64,000 nt of DNA from Archegozetes longisetosus (lineage: Eukaryota > Arthropoda > Arachnida > Sarcoptiformes > Trhypochthoniidae). The notes beneath the pieces were generated by a model. It saw only the letters and a program-made list of their open reading frames with translations, searched no databases and was not told the DNA's origin. Of this stretch, positions 13,875 to 25,680 are shown piece after piece. Numbering within the stretch: the stretch's first letter is position 1; every line of letters begins with the position of its first letter. The position numbers were made by a program, and so were the translations under genes. The DNA is taken from positions 19,470,220-19,534,219 of the forward strand of contig JAEMBT020000001.1 in assembly GCA_018873245.2 (NCBI GenBank), read 5' to 3'.

Positions 13875-16800
13875 ACGGATTCTTATAAGCTCTGAGTATC
13901 AAATTCAAACTATTTCGAACAGCTCAAAAACAATACTAATTTTGTTTGGTGCAACAAATAAACCAAAAAATTACTTAGACACCCAAGACATTTTTTGCTT
14001 AGCAGGAATGATTGAATCCAATTACCCCTAAATGATCTTAAATATTTCTACAATTTAGTGGATTGTCGATCAGGGCTTTACTTTCACAATCTCTCTTGAC
14101 CGTCTTTAAGTGTTCATCGACTGTCTGGAGTTGATTCATAGAGTAACTGTCTTCTAATGTTAAACTTATTGAATCTTTTTTAAACGACTACGAATGAATA
14201 GCTGATTGTCCTCAGACCGTATAGCATCTTGAGCTCATCAATTCATTATTCTTGTCAGTGGTTCTAAATTGCAGTCAAAATTTATAATTTTTCAAATTAA
14301 ATAAATTTTCACGAAAATTTTGTTCATTTTTTGATTGGTTTACTCTCAATACTGTGGGGTTATGAAAATTTATCGAATTCTTGACTTAAGCTTTGAGATA
14401 ATGTTAGCTTCAATTCTAGTAAAAACAATTAAAAATATGACAGGATTCATGAAGGCGTAATATTTATAAATCAAACTTTTAATACGCACCTTACTTTTAA
14501 ATAATATTAAGCAAATAATACAGAATGTCATTTAAATCAATTTTTCTTTCTTTAGTAAATTCTGTGTATCAATGCGTGGCTTTCCGATTTTTCAATGACT
14601 TACGATTTGAAATTTTATTTAAGTAAATATTATATTGACTTTAAAAACGAGGTGATTATGTACTCATATTTGTAAACTATAAGCACATTCAAAGTGTTTC
14701 TTAAATTCAATTGAATTTATGAGCATTGTAATCACCTAAAAACTTGACAACACCTTAAGCAATGGTTCTACGTTTATTATGCTTTGTTGGTGTTTACAAC
14801 ATATACCAAGTTAATCATGTTATCAATCATTGTAATTTATACAATACAAGATGCATTGTAGTGAATTCTATTTTTAAGTGACCACGAATCAAGATTTCCT
14901 TATGATATAAGTGCTTATAGTTTTAGGTTTTATACATTGTAATAATTTCTGTCTATTTCAATGTAAGATGTCGTATATGTTCGCATTTATTTAACTATTC
15001 TTACGAAATTTCTACAATTTAATAGAGCAAATACACAAGTTAATCGTGAATAAAACACACATTGCGAATAATACACGACTTTCTCAAGTTGTCCACTTCA
15101 TAATATGTTTACAAATTGTTATAAATTCTGTAAATCGTCTCATAATTCGGTGGTTTCTGCTTTTTAAACTTCTTAATGAATTGTTTCATAACTTTGATTG
15201 AAGATTTATGTTTATGATAACTCAATGCAATAGATAAACGCAGTTCATTATCGAAAACCATTATTTTCCCGTTGTTTTAAATGCTTTGGCAAATTCTAAT
15301 TTACTTAATTAACATATAAAATATGATTTATAAGCTTTAAAACGACGTTCTCTTTAATAAAATAAGTTCACTAACATAAAATTTATAAGCATCTCAAATC
15401 CTCTGTTTGTAATGTAACAATTTATGTAAAAATATGAAAATTTGATTTTACACTTTTAACTTTATTCAAAAGTATAAGTAAAGTATGCCTAAGAGTACTC
15501 ACTATTGTATAATTGTACTACATTGAAAAATAATTGTAACATCAAAGAATCATATGTATTAACTCCTTTGACATCTTCGAAAAAATAAATAGAAAAATTT
15601 TCAAAGATAGTAAGTTTTAAAAAATTCATAAATCTAAGAAAATTTAATAAGAAAGTAACCTAACAAACAACTTAGTGATTAGCAAACTTAGGATGAAGAA
15701 TCTATCTAGACAAGAATCTATTATTAATGCTCTAAGACTATAAATTAATATATTATTTTTCTAAATTTGACATTAAAATGTAAACTTTATTTCAGAGCAA
15801 TCAAATTTGTATAGTATTCATCTAAAGTCATATAGGGTTCTTATACTTAGGGAAAGTTTATCATTTATATGCTTTCTCTTAAGTCAACTCAAACTAGTTA
15901 TATGTAAAAAAGTATTCAATCTATTTAGTAATAACAAAAACAAATTTAGAAATTTTATTTCAATTACTTAAAATATTCGAAATGCAGCTTATTAAAATTA
16001 AACAGTTTTCAAATTTAATTTTCTAATTTATCAATTTTTTAAAGATGAATAAATTGATAAAATTATAAGGTTTTACTAATTTCTAGAATATCAATCTATA
16101 TACGTATAAATGATATTTTTTGTGCTTTTAATATAACTTTAACTCTAATACATATTATTTTAATGCTATTTTTTATGTTCAATAGAATATCAATTATATC
16201 AAATTTTGATTCAAATAATTAGATGATCAGAAAATCTTTATCTAAACTGGTGAGTGATTACTTTATTTTATCTTATAAGTTTAATTAAGACAATATTTTG
16301 TGGAAAATTAACCTAACCTATAAATTAGATGTCTCTTATGACCAACGACTAGACTTTTCGGACATAAAAACCTTACAATTCGGTCGGAAAGTCGGACAAA
16401 AGAACAGTAAAAATTCGGATAAAAATTCGGAACAATAAATCTGTTTATACTAATATAGTTTCAGTTAGTTTTAAATAAAGTAAATAAATTTAACGAATTG
16501 GAGACTAATTTTTATATGAAAACTAAGGTAAAACTTAGAATCAAGGATTTTTTCATTGTTCAAAACTTTATCTTTAAATCCACTTCAAACTCGTAAGAAA
16601 TAGTTTATCATATACTTTGGAGACTGGCATAAACTCTTCTATAATTCTAATAAGGAACTCTGAATATTCACGCAAAAATTTTAACATTTTGTATTATGAA
16701 ACTTGTAAATGGACTAATCATCTTTAATTCAAACTGTATTTGAAAGGATGAACATAAGGTTATGGCTCACGACTTTAGGTTAAAAGTTAGATATATAAGT

Positions 16801-17429
16801 CTTGCGCAAGTGTTGTGCACATGTTATGCATAAAAAGAGTTCTGCGGCCCCATAGAATTCAGTCCCCAAATATTGATTCATTTGACATTATTTATATTAA
16901 CCGAAAAGCTGAATTAAAGTACAATACAACTTGAATTAAAGATAGTTACTCCATTTACAAGTTTCATTATACAAAATGTTAAGATTTTTGCGCGAATATT
17001 CAGTTTCATTGTAGAAATGAATGAAATTTGAAGCTTGTTTTTGCTAATTTTGCTTTATCTGTTGAAAATCGGAGATAACCAGAAAAACTGGATTTTTCAG
17101 AGCACACATATCGTCTTATTTTTCTCGTTGTGTCATGGTCGGCACTTATTTCATTGTTTCCGAGCATTTAATTGAACAGGAAAAGTCGTTTTCCGCAAAA
17201 GTCCAGTCTTTGCTTATGACACAATTTTGCCGTTAATGTCATTTCCGAACATTTCGTCTCTTCCAATAATTTTTAATCAAATGTTATTATATTGTATTTA
17301 TAATCGAATTTATATAATATTTCACAGGAAACTGTTACTTCCTTTTTAATCAGGCATCTTTACAGTTTATTTATTTATTTTATAAAAAATAGTGAATTAA
17401 AGGACTTACAGATAAATGAATTTTAGCTT
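13875..17429. other. AT-rich intergenic stretch, nothing recognised
   Basis: No exon chain, domain, long inverted repeat or tandem array was recognised on either strand. Only short stop-rich frames. It separates the desaturase duplication unit from the sushi-domain gene, whose promoter should lie at the right edge. Confidence 0.55.
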
Positions 17430-19062
17430 GTGTTTAAAATCAATAATAAAATGATTTATTGTAATATTTTGATAGATCAAAAAATACCAATTTGTTCAAT
17501 GCATTGTTTCGAATTGATAACAATAACACTTTTGTTAATATTGATAGATTATATGAGTTGTAATTGTGGTTCACCTGCAATTCCTAAAGGATCCCAAATT
17601 TATGTTGACCCAAAAGGGACTTATGTAAGTTATGTCTGTCAAAATGGATATGTGCCAGTTTTTGAATCTAGAAGAAACTGTGTTAGGGGCAGATGGAGAG
17701 AAAAAGTTTCTAAATGTGGTAAGAATTTTACAATAACAATAAACATACCAATCAACCCTTCTGAAGATTTGTTTCACGCTTAAGCTTTAGAAATGAGCGA
17801 TCAACTAACTATTGAAAAATTGCAAATTCATTATTTGGATAGGGATTCAAAGACCTCTGAAATTTTCATTAATAAAACATTCGGTCAATTTTCCAGAAGT
17901 TTCATTGAGAAGAATGAATCAAAAAAATTTAAAATTAAAATATTTTATTCACCATTTAGTAGAATATCTTACATAGAATTGAAAACATTTATAGATTTCG
18001 ACTATCAGGAAACTATTACTAAAAATGATTTGATTGTAAGCGCCTTTATCAACAAATATCGTAATTGCATCATATATAATGAGCATGAGTTCATCTCATA
18101 TTATACTGATTATACTTTCTTTTGTGAATTAAATTCATTTGAAAGTTTTAATAATGAAACAGAAGATATACCAAATTCATTACAATTCTGGTTTGAATCT
18201 AAAGTGAACTTCAGGTTAGAAATTCATCAAATACATGTATTTAAATTTCAACATGATTGTGGTACTCCTGATATACCATTGAATGCAAGATCTGAGAAAA
18301 AAGGAGACACTACATTTTTTATCCGTCAAATGATAAGAAATACAAAATTATTGGAGAAAATACTATTAATTGCCTGTTTGAAGGCAATTGGGATAAAGAT
18401 ATACCTGTTTTGGAACCAATTATCCAATGTTCGATCAATGAGTTTGATCTCAATTCTAGTAACTTAAGAAGTGTCCAGTTCGAGAAATTTGAGTATTTCA
18501 ACGGGACAGAAGTAGCAGTCATTGGCAGTAGTATCAAATATGAGTGCGTCGAAAATGAAAACTCCTCGAAAATATTTTATTTATTCTGTAGTGAAAACGG
18601 TTTATGGATTGGATATGAGAACAGCTGCTACAACGGAAGTAATTATAGAAATGTTTGAAATGTTAACCTTTTAAATTTATTTCTCTAAATTTTAGGCAAA
18701 GTGAATGTGACAACTGCTCATTTAAATAATGATTTAAATGAAAATAAGCATAATTCATTTCTAATTATTATCACATTATTATCAACTTTTCTTTCGACTG
18801 CCATTATAACTGCTTTTTTGGTGCAATTGTTTGGTGTCGATTAAGATCTAAGAAAAACCAAAAGAAGAATAAAACAAATAGTTATAATTTTCATTTAAAT
18901 CATGAAGACATCAATAATGAATATGATATTAATAATTATGAAAGAATTGACCATAAATTTCTCGATTATGATAACAAAATATGTGAATTAAATTATGAAG
19001 AAATCAATGTTAAAAGAAATAGTGGTCAAGATTGTGAATACATGGTTATGGCAAATATTTAG
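17430..19062 (+). CDS. Single-pass sushi-domain receptor, two frameshifts
   Basis: Likely cell-surface receptor or adhesion protein. Exons: 17430-17718, 17791-18638, 18696-19062; a second acceptor at 17784 is also in frame. The likely start is the ATG at 17499, giving a signal peptide (MHCFELITITLLLILIDY). Next come CCP/sushi 1 (CGSP, YVC, NC, KC), a beta-rich region of about 150 residues resembling discoidin-like modules of arthropod sushi proteins, a sushi-like module opening CGTPDIP that lacks the second Cys, and a third ending NGLWIGYENSC. A transmembrane helix (18760-18840) is followed by the basic stop-transfer WCRLRSKKNQKK and an acidic, Tyr-rich tail with YERI, YEEI and a terminal YMVM. 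The frame breaks twice, both in T6 runs (18315-18320 and 18814-18819); each break is consistent with one missing T. Either a young pseudogene or consensus errors. No specific orthologue recognised. Confidence 0.75.
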
Positions 19063-19178
19063 TCAGTAAAGATAACTGTTTGTATTATTTGCTGACAAGT
19101 AATTATTACTATAAAACATTTTTAGTAAACTAATTTTAGAAATGAAAATTTGTAAAAGCGTTCGCTTTAGTATGAATC

Positions 19179-19409
19179 ATATCGCGAGTTTTTCAAGAAA
19201 GCATAGGTTTTGGTGGCGCTGTACATTAGTCATTTCTGGAACTATTTTTCCTATTCAGTATTTCTAACATTATTTAATACTAGTTTGTTTGTAAGTACAA
19301 GACTATAATCATTAATACTTTGTTTTCACTGAATAAAGAATAGTTTGAAGAGTTATCAAAAGAGGGCTCTTTTATAACCTATGCTTTCGTGAAAAGCTCG
19401 CGATATGAA
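19179..19409. mobile_element. Small inverted-repeat element downstream of sushi gene
   Basis: About 31-bp imperfect terminal inverted repeats starting ATATCGCGAG at 19179 and ending CTCGCGATAT near 19408 enclose about 165 bp without an ORF. A possible AATAAA for the sushi gene (19332-19337) lies inside. The structure is MITE-like; the superfamily is not evident. Confidence 0.6.
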
Positions 19410-19506
19410 GTTTTTACGTCAAACATTATTGTAGTCTCTTTAAAACTTAATGTTGAGTGTAGAAGACCACAACAAAAAAAGTAAAAATGAGTTTTCTATA
19501 TGTATA

Positions 19507-19669
19507 TAGGGTGGTCAATCTCTTTCTAGAAATAAATATGTTCTACTCCTTCAAAAAGCAAAAGGCTTAATTTTATATAATCAAATCATAAATCTGGTTC
19601 TATGATTTATAAACTTTTGAAGTAAGGGTTACACTTTCATCTCTTTACAGTAACAAGTTGGTCACCCTA
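19507..19669. mobile_element. Tc1/mariner-type MITE with TA target site
   Basis: Element of 163 bp with ends TAGGGTGGTCAA and TTGGTCACCCTA, flanked by TA on both sides as expected for Tc1/mariner insertions. No coding capacity. Confidence 0.75.
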
Positions 19670-20177
19670 TACAAAGTAATAAATTAATCTAAATAGTCTG
19701 TTGTAGAACTTTATTGAAATGAACGTGAGTAGTAAATTATAATGATAACTTTCTTTGTTTTATGAAAGATTTGGACTTGTATGTGACATATGAATAAAAA
19801 TAAGTAGCACGCAAATACGTGTTTCAATCAGGTCTTTTAGGTCTTAAATGTTCTTGTTTGAAGTTAGTGTTTATTTTAGGAAATAAATACATAATGGACA
19901 GTCCATTGGGATACAAGTTAGAGATACCGATTAATTTGCGAAAAATTCTTAGAAGTTTAGGTCTATGACAACGCTCCCTTATTACATTCTTTGAATCTTT
20001 GAACTTTCGCATATCTCGTCCTCAGTCTTCATATTTTTGAAAAATTCTTTTTATTCCCGAATCTACTCTTTATAAGCTTTGATTTTATCGACGAAGTAGT
20101 ATCGGATTTCGTACTTTTCAATCAACTGGTAGGACACTTCTCCGCTCTATATTCTCAATAAATTCTATTATGAAATA
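19670..20177. other. Intergenic, nothing recognised
   Basis: AT-rich sequence between two inverted-repeat elements. The small frames seen have no recognisable similarity. Confidence 0.5.
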
Positions 20178-20730
20178 CAGAGTGTAAATTAAATATCTGA
20201 TGGATTAATTTTTGAAATCATTTAAAAAAGTTTTAAAAATTTTTCTATGAGATTTATTATTCAAATAAAGGAATAGCAGCAAATTATGTGAGGATATGTT
20301 TGATATACTGATCACTACGCTGTAGGATATTTTTGAGTTGTAATTGAAAATTGCATAATTTCATCTTTAATTACTTTTTTGGGTGCTTTGGCTGTCTGAA
20401 GACCTGAGCCAAAACTTTGTCCTTCAGATATTCCTATAGAAAATAATCCAGATGGTTAGGGACTATCTGAAGGACAAGAATTTTCCTCAAGATCTTCAGA
20501 CAATCGAAGATGAAACTAATGCAATTTCAAATGATGTGCTCAATGATGTGATCAACAATTTTCAATTACTACTCAAAAATATTCTTCAGCGTAATGGTCG
20601 GTATATCAAACATATCTTCACATAATTTGCTGCTATTCCTTTATTTGAATAATAAATCTCATAGAAAAATCTTTAAAACTTATTAAATGATTTCAAAAAT
20701 TAATCCATCAGATATTTAATTTACACCTGT
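20178..20730. mobile_element. ~550-bp near-palindromic element
   Basis: The element folds back on itself almost completely. Its left part, starting GTGTAAATTAAATATCTGATGG (within 20182-20203), is inverted at 20705-20726, and pairing continues inward through the poly-A/T block, the CAGCAAATTATGTGAGGATATGTTTGATATAC region and the TCTGAAGA...TTCAGATA region, to a loop of a few tens of bases near 20450. Outermost bases ACAG/CTGT also pair. No ORF. A transcript would form a hairpin of over 250 bp. No target-site duplication identified. Confidence 0.8.
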
Positions 20731-21590
20731 TATATACCAAATTATAATATATAAAAGAAAAATAGCTTGAGAACGTCTCAAAATGTGTTTATGTAGTGAA
20801 TAATTTGGTTTGTTTACAACTAAAAGTTTACTTAGCGTGTTCATAATTTATTAATTTTATCTTGAAAGGAAACAAAATGTAAATCTATATCTTTTCTTAT
20901 TAAAAAGTTCACACAAGCCTATTTATAGGTTTACTGTAGTTGTCAGGGAACAAAAAATTTATCCTTTAATATCTTAAAAACACAATAAGTTAAGCAAATT
21001 AAACTTTAAAGGTTAATAGTGATATAATAGGTTAGATTATAGTAATAGTGCAGGGCCAAAGTAGCGGGGTTACGGACATATTATATATATGATTGAACTC
21101 TACCAAATGAATAAAGCTTATGACCTCGAGAGACCACGCCCCCTTCCAGAAATTTTCCCATAATTCGGTAACAGATAGCCTGAATCTTACGGGGAATGGT
21201 TCAATCGACTCAGAATTGAATGTTACATAGTGGTGCATACATAGACTTCAGTAGTGTATATATGGCGGAGCTAAAACAGTACGAGCTCATACTTTTAAAG
21301 TCACCAAAAATTGAAATTTTGTCATTTTGAGAAGAATTTATGTCAAAAAACATCAGAAAGATATCTAAGATCAATAAAAAAAACTGGACATTACGACTAG
21401 TACCCTCTAAAATTCAAGAAAACATAGTAGAATTTCCATCAAGTAAAACAGAAAAAACATCAAAAAAATAATGAATAATAACCTAAAAGTGCAGCAAAGG
21501 GAATTGAGTAACAATTATTACGTCTAAAGAGAAATCATTTCAACTTTAAATGTTTATATAATTTGTCAAATAATAAAATATTAAAAATAT
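20731..21590. other. Intergenic with a small GC-richer patch
   Basis: AT-rich, with a noticeably GC-richer patch at about 21045-21235 that has no recognisable coding content and may be an old repeat. Nothing else identified. Confidence 0.45.
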
Positions 21591-21782
21591 GGGTAAATCC
21601 GAGCTAATGGGTCTAAAGGGATTCCCGACCCCCCCACCTCCGAGTGTAGTACATCGTTGGATTCAGTTCGTCGAGCTGAACATTCTGATACCACAGATGA
21701 TTACTTCCAACCCGAAGCTAACCACTTCTGGCCACCGAGACATAACCCCCTCGAAAATGAGTAAACCTGGCTTTAGACTTGT
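21591..21782. mobile_element. Solo end of the 600-bp MITE family
   Basis: Starts GGGTAAATCC and follows the terminal repeat of the complete element at 30972-31571 (the right end read on the minus strand) for about 190 bp, then stops. The opposite end is absent. The open frame that crosses it is a by-product of its GC richness. Confidence 0.8.
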
Positions 21783-22060
21783 TCACCGGGCTCGGGTCAG
21801 GCTCGTTCGATTCATACAGGGTGTCATAGAAAGTCGGGTCGGGTCGGATCGGGTTAGATGAGTTGGCTCGAATTTATTTTCAAGTATTTTATATTGAAGA
21901 ATACAGTTTCAAAAAAAAGTGTTTACGATATTACATCGTCATAAACACTCATTTCGTACGAAGTTTGATAGACAGCTATTATAGGACATCATTTTATTAT
22001 GGTTTCTATAACAATATATAAAATAAAAGCCTTATTTATTTAACATAAACAAATACAAAA

Positions 22061-22249
22061 ATGTCTCAAAGAAGTAGTGATCCAATTGATTCACAATTCG
22101 ATTTAACAAGTATATTATGAAACAATAGTAACGACGATATTAACGATAGAGATTTCATCAAGAGATTGATAGCTGCTAAAAGTAAGCGAATTAGTTATGG
22201 ACAAAATAAAGGCAAAAGCGATGTCTGGAAGAAGTTTGAACGAGTTTTA
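22061..22249 (+). pseudogene. N-terminal fragment of a BED-finger (hAT-like) transposase
   Basis: From an ATG at 22061 the frame reads about 60 residues, with one internal stop near 22118, and ends KSDVWKKFERVL. The VWxxF pattern is how a BED zinc finger of hAT-type transposases opens, but no zinc ligands remain because the frame is cut off where Merlin copy A begins at 22250. Assigned by pattern memory only. Probably a remnant that served as the insertion target. Confidence 0.4.
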
Positions 22250-23199
22250 GGTATACTTTAGAATAGGCCCACCTCAAAATCATCATGAAATCAAGCCCTT
22301 TAGGGGTTTTCGAAGCTGTAGAATCCATTTCTAGCGGTCCCAGATGTCGGAAATCCATACTTCCGGTGCAACAAAAATGTCGAATTTCCGACTTTCGCTT
22401 CTACTTTTCACACTCTTTCTTCCATTTTTCGTGTTCCACGTGGCCGACTGGTACCATTAAAGCTGCTTTTGATAAACTAGACACTAATCTTGTCACAGAA
22501 AAATTGCTCAATTAGCTCATTTCTAGTCTAACTCTAGTCGGAGATGGATGCAAGGCCCAAAGCTGCCAAAACATCAAAACCAGAGCCCCGTTCGCCGAAC
22601 CCAGTGGATACCGCGTGGAGGTGAGGTTGGATTTTATCCAACATGGTCAGTTTTTTTCACCGGGATGACCTTGCCTACCCGAGGCCTTGAAAAAAGCCGT
22701 TTCAGCGCCGTACGCCTCAGTAACACGCCTACAGATCCCTGAGCAACTGGATCATCTCTGCAAATGGATCGGCACCGCGACGTTTCACGTCACGTTGCCA
22801 AAGATATTCAAAGAGATTGTTACCCAGGGTCTCTTTCGGCACGCCACCTCGGCAAATGCGGCGCTTCATTGCACGCCAGGACGACTTGATACGCCGGGTG
22901 TTCGCCCAGGTATCAGAGTCGACGAAGTGGCACGAGTGGTTAACCGTGAGGTGATCCTGGGGTATCCATTGCACCATAGGATTTCCAGCAGTCCGACATT
23001 GTCGTCGTTCCTGCCTCAATATATTGGCAAATCATGGCCAATAATGTCGCGGCGTCTCGACGGTTGTCCGGATACACCTTAATCCTAAGGTCCCCGGTGT
23101 GGATATTAATGATACCGAACACCTAGGTTCCCTGGACCAGACGCCCACGGTTATATTTTCGGCGGCCGATCATGGCCTCATCGACCTCGACCACCGAAC
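22250..23199 (-). mobile_element. Merlin-type DNA transposon, copy A (5'-truncated)
   Basis: Left end (GGTATACTTTAGAATAGGCC) matches the right terminal repeat of Merlin copy B read on the minus strand, so this copy is inverted relative to B. It holds the 3' half of the element: terminal repeat of about 290 bp, a GC-rich spacer and the C-terminal two thirds of a DDE transposase (IS1595/ISXO2 type). It ends abruptly near 23199, after the first catalytic Asp region, within about 30 bp of the start of the desaturase duplication. Confidence 0.8.
22729..23190 (-). pseudogene. Merlin transposase remnant
   Basis: Read on the minus strand, the pieces correspond to copy B: EVDEAMIGRRK (first catalytic D), a MFGIINIHT segment, YPDNRRDAATLLAM, DCWKSY (second D) and RRIKSSWRAMKRRI, which has K where copy B has the catalytic Glu (RIESSW). 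A frameshift near 22990 separates the parts and a stop replaces W before the FGIIN segment. The N terminus is missing. Not functional. Confidence 0.75.
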
Positions 23200-23224
23200 C
23201 TATCGACCACCGATAAGTCTATTA

Positions 23225-25663
23225 AATTCTAGACTTGGACTTTCAGATAGTCGTAGTTTTAATCATAGTTAATAAACTAAAAATATCATGACAGGATTCA
23301 TGAAGACACAATGTTAATCAATCAAACTTGTATTACGCAAATAATTTAAGATTGAGGAAACTTTAGTCAATTTGAATGTCAAATGTGAAAGCACAATACG
23401 TTAACGTCAATTAAGATTCAGAATCACCATCAAAAAAATACTTGTTAGCTCACCTAAAATTTTCCACATAAGGAAAATGTGGTACCAATAACAAAATTCT
23501 TACTTTTGATCACAATATAGTTACTAAAATTTGTTTCTTTGAATCATATTATGCGTCATAAGAACCTCATTCAATTGTTATACGTCTTTTTCGAGAAAAG
23601 TTCCTTTTGTTTTATAAGATAAAAGCCAGTGAATTTTGAACAACAGCATACTCAGAGTGTGAGCTTCAAAGTCGTAAGCTACAAACAGTATTTCAATTGG
23701 GATTGTAATCAGAATATCAAAAATGACTACAAATGTAGATTCAATGAATTTCAAAAACCCCAATGACCATTCAATGGATTCAAGTAAACCTTACAAGATT
23801 GAAATTGTCTGGAGAAATGTACTTTTGATGACTATTTTACATGTATCAGCACTCTATGGACTATATTTATATGCAGTCGAAGCTGAGCTGAAAACTATTG
23901 CTGCAGTCGTTGTATTCAAAATACTTTCAGATCAGTGAAAGATAAAATTAAATAAAAATAAGTTTTCAACTTTGTAATAAAAATATTTAGTTAGAAAATC
24001 GAATCAATTCTAGTTTATAGTTAATTATTTTTCGGTTTGTCGAAAATATTATTTCAGATTCTTTTAAGTATGATATTAAATTTGAATGGTGTTTAACCAA
24101 TTTGAGAATATGAATATCCCTCATATTTATCAAACTTGTTATTTTTTTATTCTAACAAAAATATGATGATCAATTGTTAGCTTTCAATTTCTCAATGAAC
24201 TAGTCGTTGAATGTTTTTCGAAGAATAGTTTTGTATTTAGGAATGGGTATAACGGCTGGAGCTCATCGATTATGGTGTCATCGATCATATAAAGCAAATC
24301 TACCATTACGTATCATTTTAATGATATTTAACACAATGGCTCTTCAGAACGATATATATGAATGGTCTCGTGATCATAGAGTACATCATAAACATTCAGA
24401 AACAGATGCAGATCCACATAACTCGAATCGTGGATTCTTTTTCGCACACGTCGGTTGGTTACTGTGTAGAAAACATCCACAAGTCATAGAAAAGGGAAAG
24501 CTTATTGACATGAGTGATATTTGGGATGATCCAGTAGTCAAATTTCAACGAAGATTCTATTTTCCATTGATAACCATATTCTGTTTTATAGTTCCAGCAC
24601 TTATACCATACTATTTCTGGAACGAAGATTTAATAGTTGCTTTCTTCACATGTTCGATGTATAGATATTGTTTTATTCTTCATGCGACATGGTTAGTCAA
24701 CTCTTCAGCACATTTATCTGGTGGTCATCCATATGACAAAAATATCAAACCAGCAGAGAATATGGGTGTAGTTTTGGCTTCGCTTGGAGAAGGATACCAT
24801 AACTATCACCATGTATTTCCATATGATTATTCAACTTCAGAACATGGTTGGAAATACAATTTCAATTTTACCACACTTTTTATTGACTCATTTGCTGCGA
24901 TTGGTTGGGTCACAGATCGGAAGAAAGTTCCTCGTGAGGTAGTATTGAAAAGACAAGAGAGAAAAGGAGAATTTCTAGACATCAATCAACAAACTAAGGA
25001 AGGATTTACATTATTGGATTGGATCTTAAACTTTACTTTCTTTATACTTGTATTTTTTGGGCCTCCGTTGTTAACGAAGGTTCTGCTCGCCAACTGAATT
25101 GAATCACAATCGATTTATATACTAGTCAACAAATCTATATGACTAGTTCAAACCCTATCTTGATTTATTTTATTATCAGCTCGAATCAAACAAATATATT
25201 AAATATTTGTTTGTTGATCAAAAATAGTTCTTTCTAAGTAACTATTAGTATATCTGGTTTTGAATATTTTATATTCTTTTAGCGATAAACTCTTATTTTA
25301 TTTCAGACTAAGGGATAATGTTTGGTGTGGTGTTCTTAATATTTTCAAATCTCACTGTCTGTGGCAGATCATAGTTTCATTTGAACTGATTAAGAAGTTG
25401 AAAATCTATTACTTAGTATAATTTAAATATTTTGATGTATATGTTTTAGAATATATCAATTTTGTAATTATAAATCAATTAGTAGAATATCTTACAATAA
25501 AGTTTAACGAAACAAGCGTTGCTGTATTATTACTACTTAATCAATCCGATTTATTCTGATCTTTATAATCCAATATTAATGTATATATAGCTGAAATAAA
25601 ATAATCTCTTTGTGTAAATCTTTGAAGTGAAAAATTACAATTCATTCAAACGGTAGCTTATAT
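23225..25663 (+). repeat. Inverted segmental duplication, unit 2 (desaturase)
   Basis: Partner of 11458-13874 in inverted orientation, including intron and flanks. Its left edge touches truncated Merlin copy A; its right edge lies within about 20 bp of the transposon with 299-bp repeats. Both breakpoints therefore coincide with mobile DNA, which unit 1 does not show. Confidence 0.85.
23723..25097 (+). pseudogene. Acyl-CoA delta-9 desaturase, copy 2, splice donor lost
   Basis: Same two-exon layout as copy 1: exon 1 23723-23930, exon 2 24241-25097, which would give 354 codons. All three His boxes are intact and the C terminus runs on to FGPPLLTKVLLAN. The donor after ACTTTCAG reads ATCAGTG where copy 1 reads GTCAGTG, so the canonical GT is gone; reading through gives a stop two codons later and a protein of about 71 residues. 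The AT is not followed by a U12 consensus. Except for the donor the frame is open, and at several family-conserved sites (HATWLVNS, SLGEG, FAAIGW) this copy holds the usual residue while copy 1 does not. Either a very young pseudogene, a polymorphic donor, or a non-canonical splice. Confidence 0.75.
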
Positions 25664-25680
25664 TAGATCGGCTGAAAAGT

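Noticed and set aside
18280..18330. A mini-intron as explanation of the first frameshift in the sushi gene
   Set aside because: No GT donor and AG acceptor in usable positions near the T6 run; a single missing T explains the break.
21589..21861. 90-codon frame in GC-rich DNA
   Set aside because: It lies in the solo MITE end and a GGGTC-rich low-complexity tail; no protein features.
22687..23082. 131-codon plus-strand frame
   Set aside because: Antisense of the Merlin transposase of copy A, kept open by its GC richness.
24207..24240. Extension of desaturase exon 2 upstream of 24241
   Set aside because: The frame is open by chance in the intron; splicing at the TATTTAG acceptor recreates the conserved SGMGITAGAH junction, which the extension would not.
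25668..25680. Mariner element starting at TTAGATCGGCTGAAAAGT
   Set aside because: Only one end is present; no matching inverse end was found near 28401 or elsewhere, so it is not called separately.
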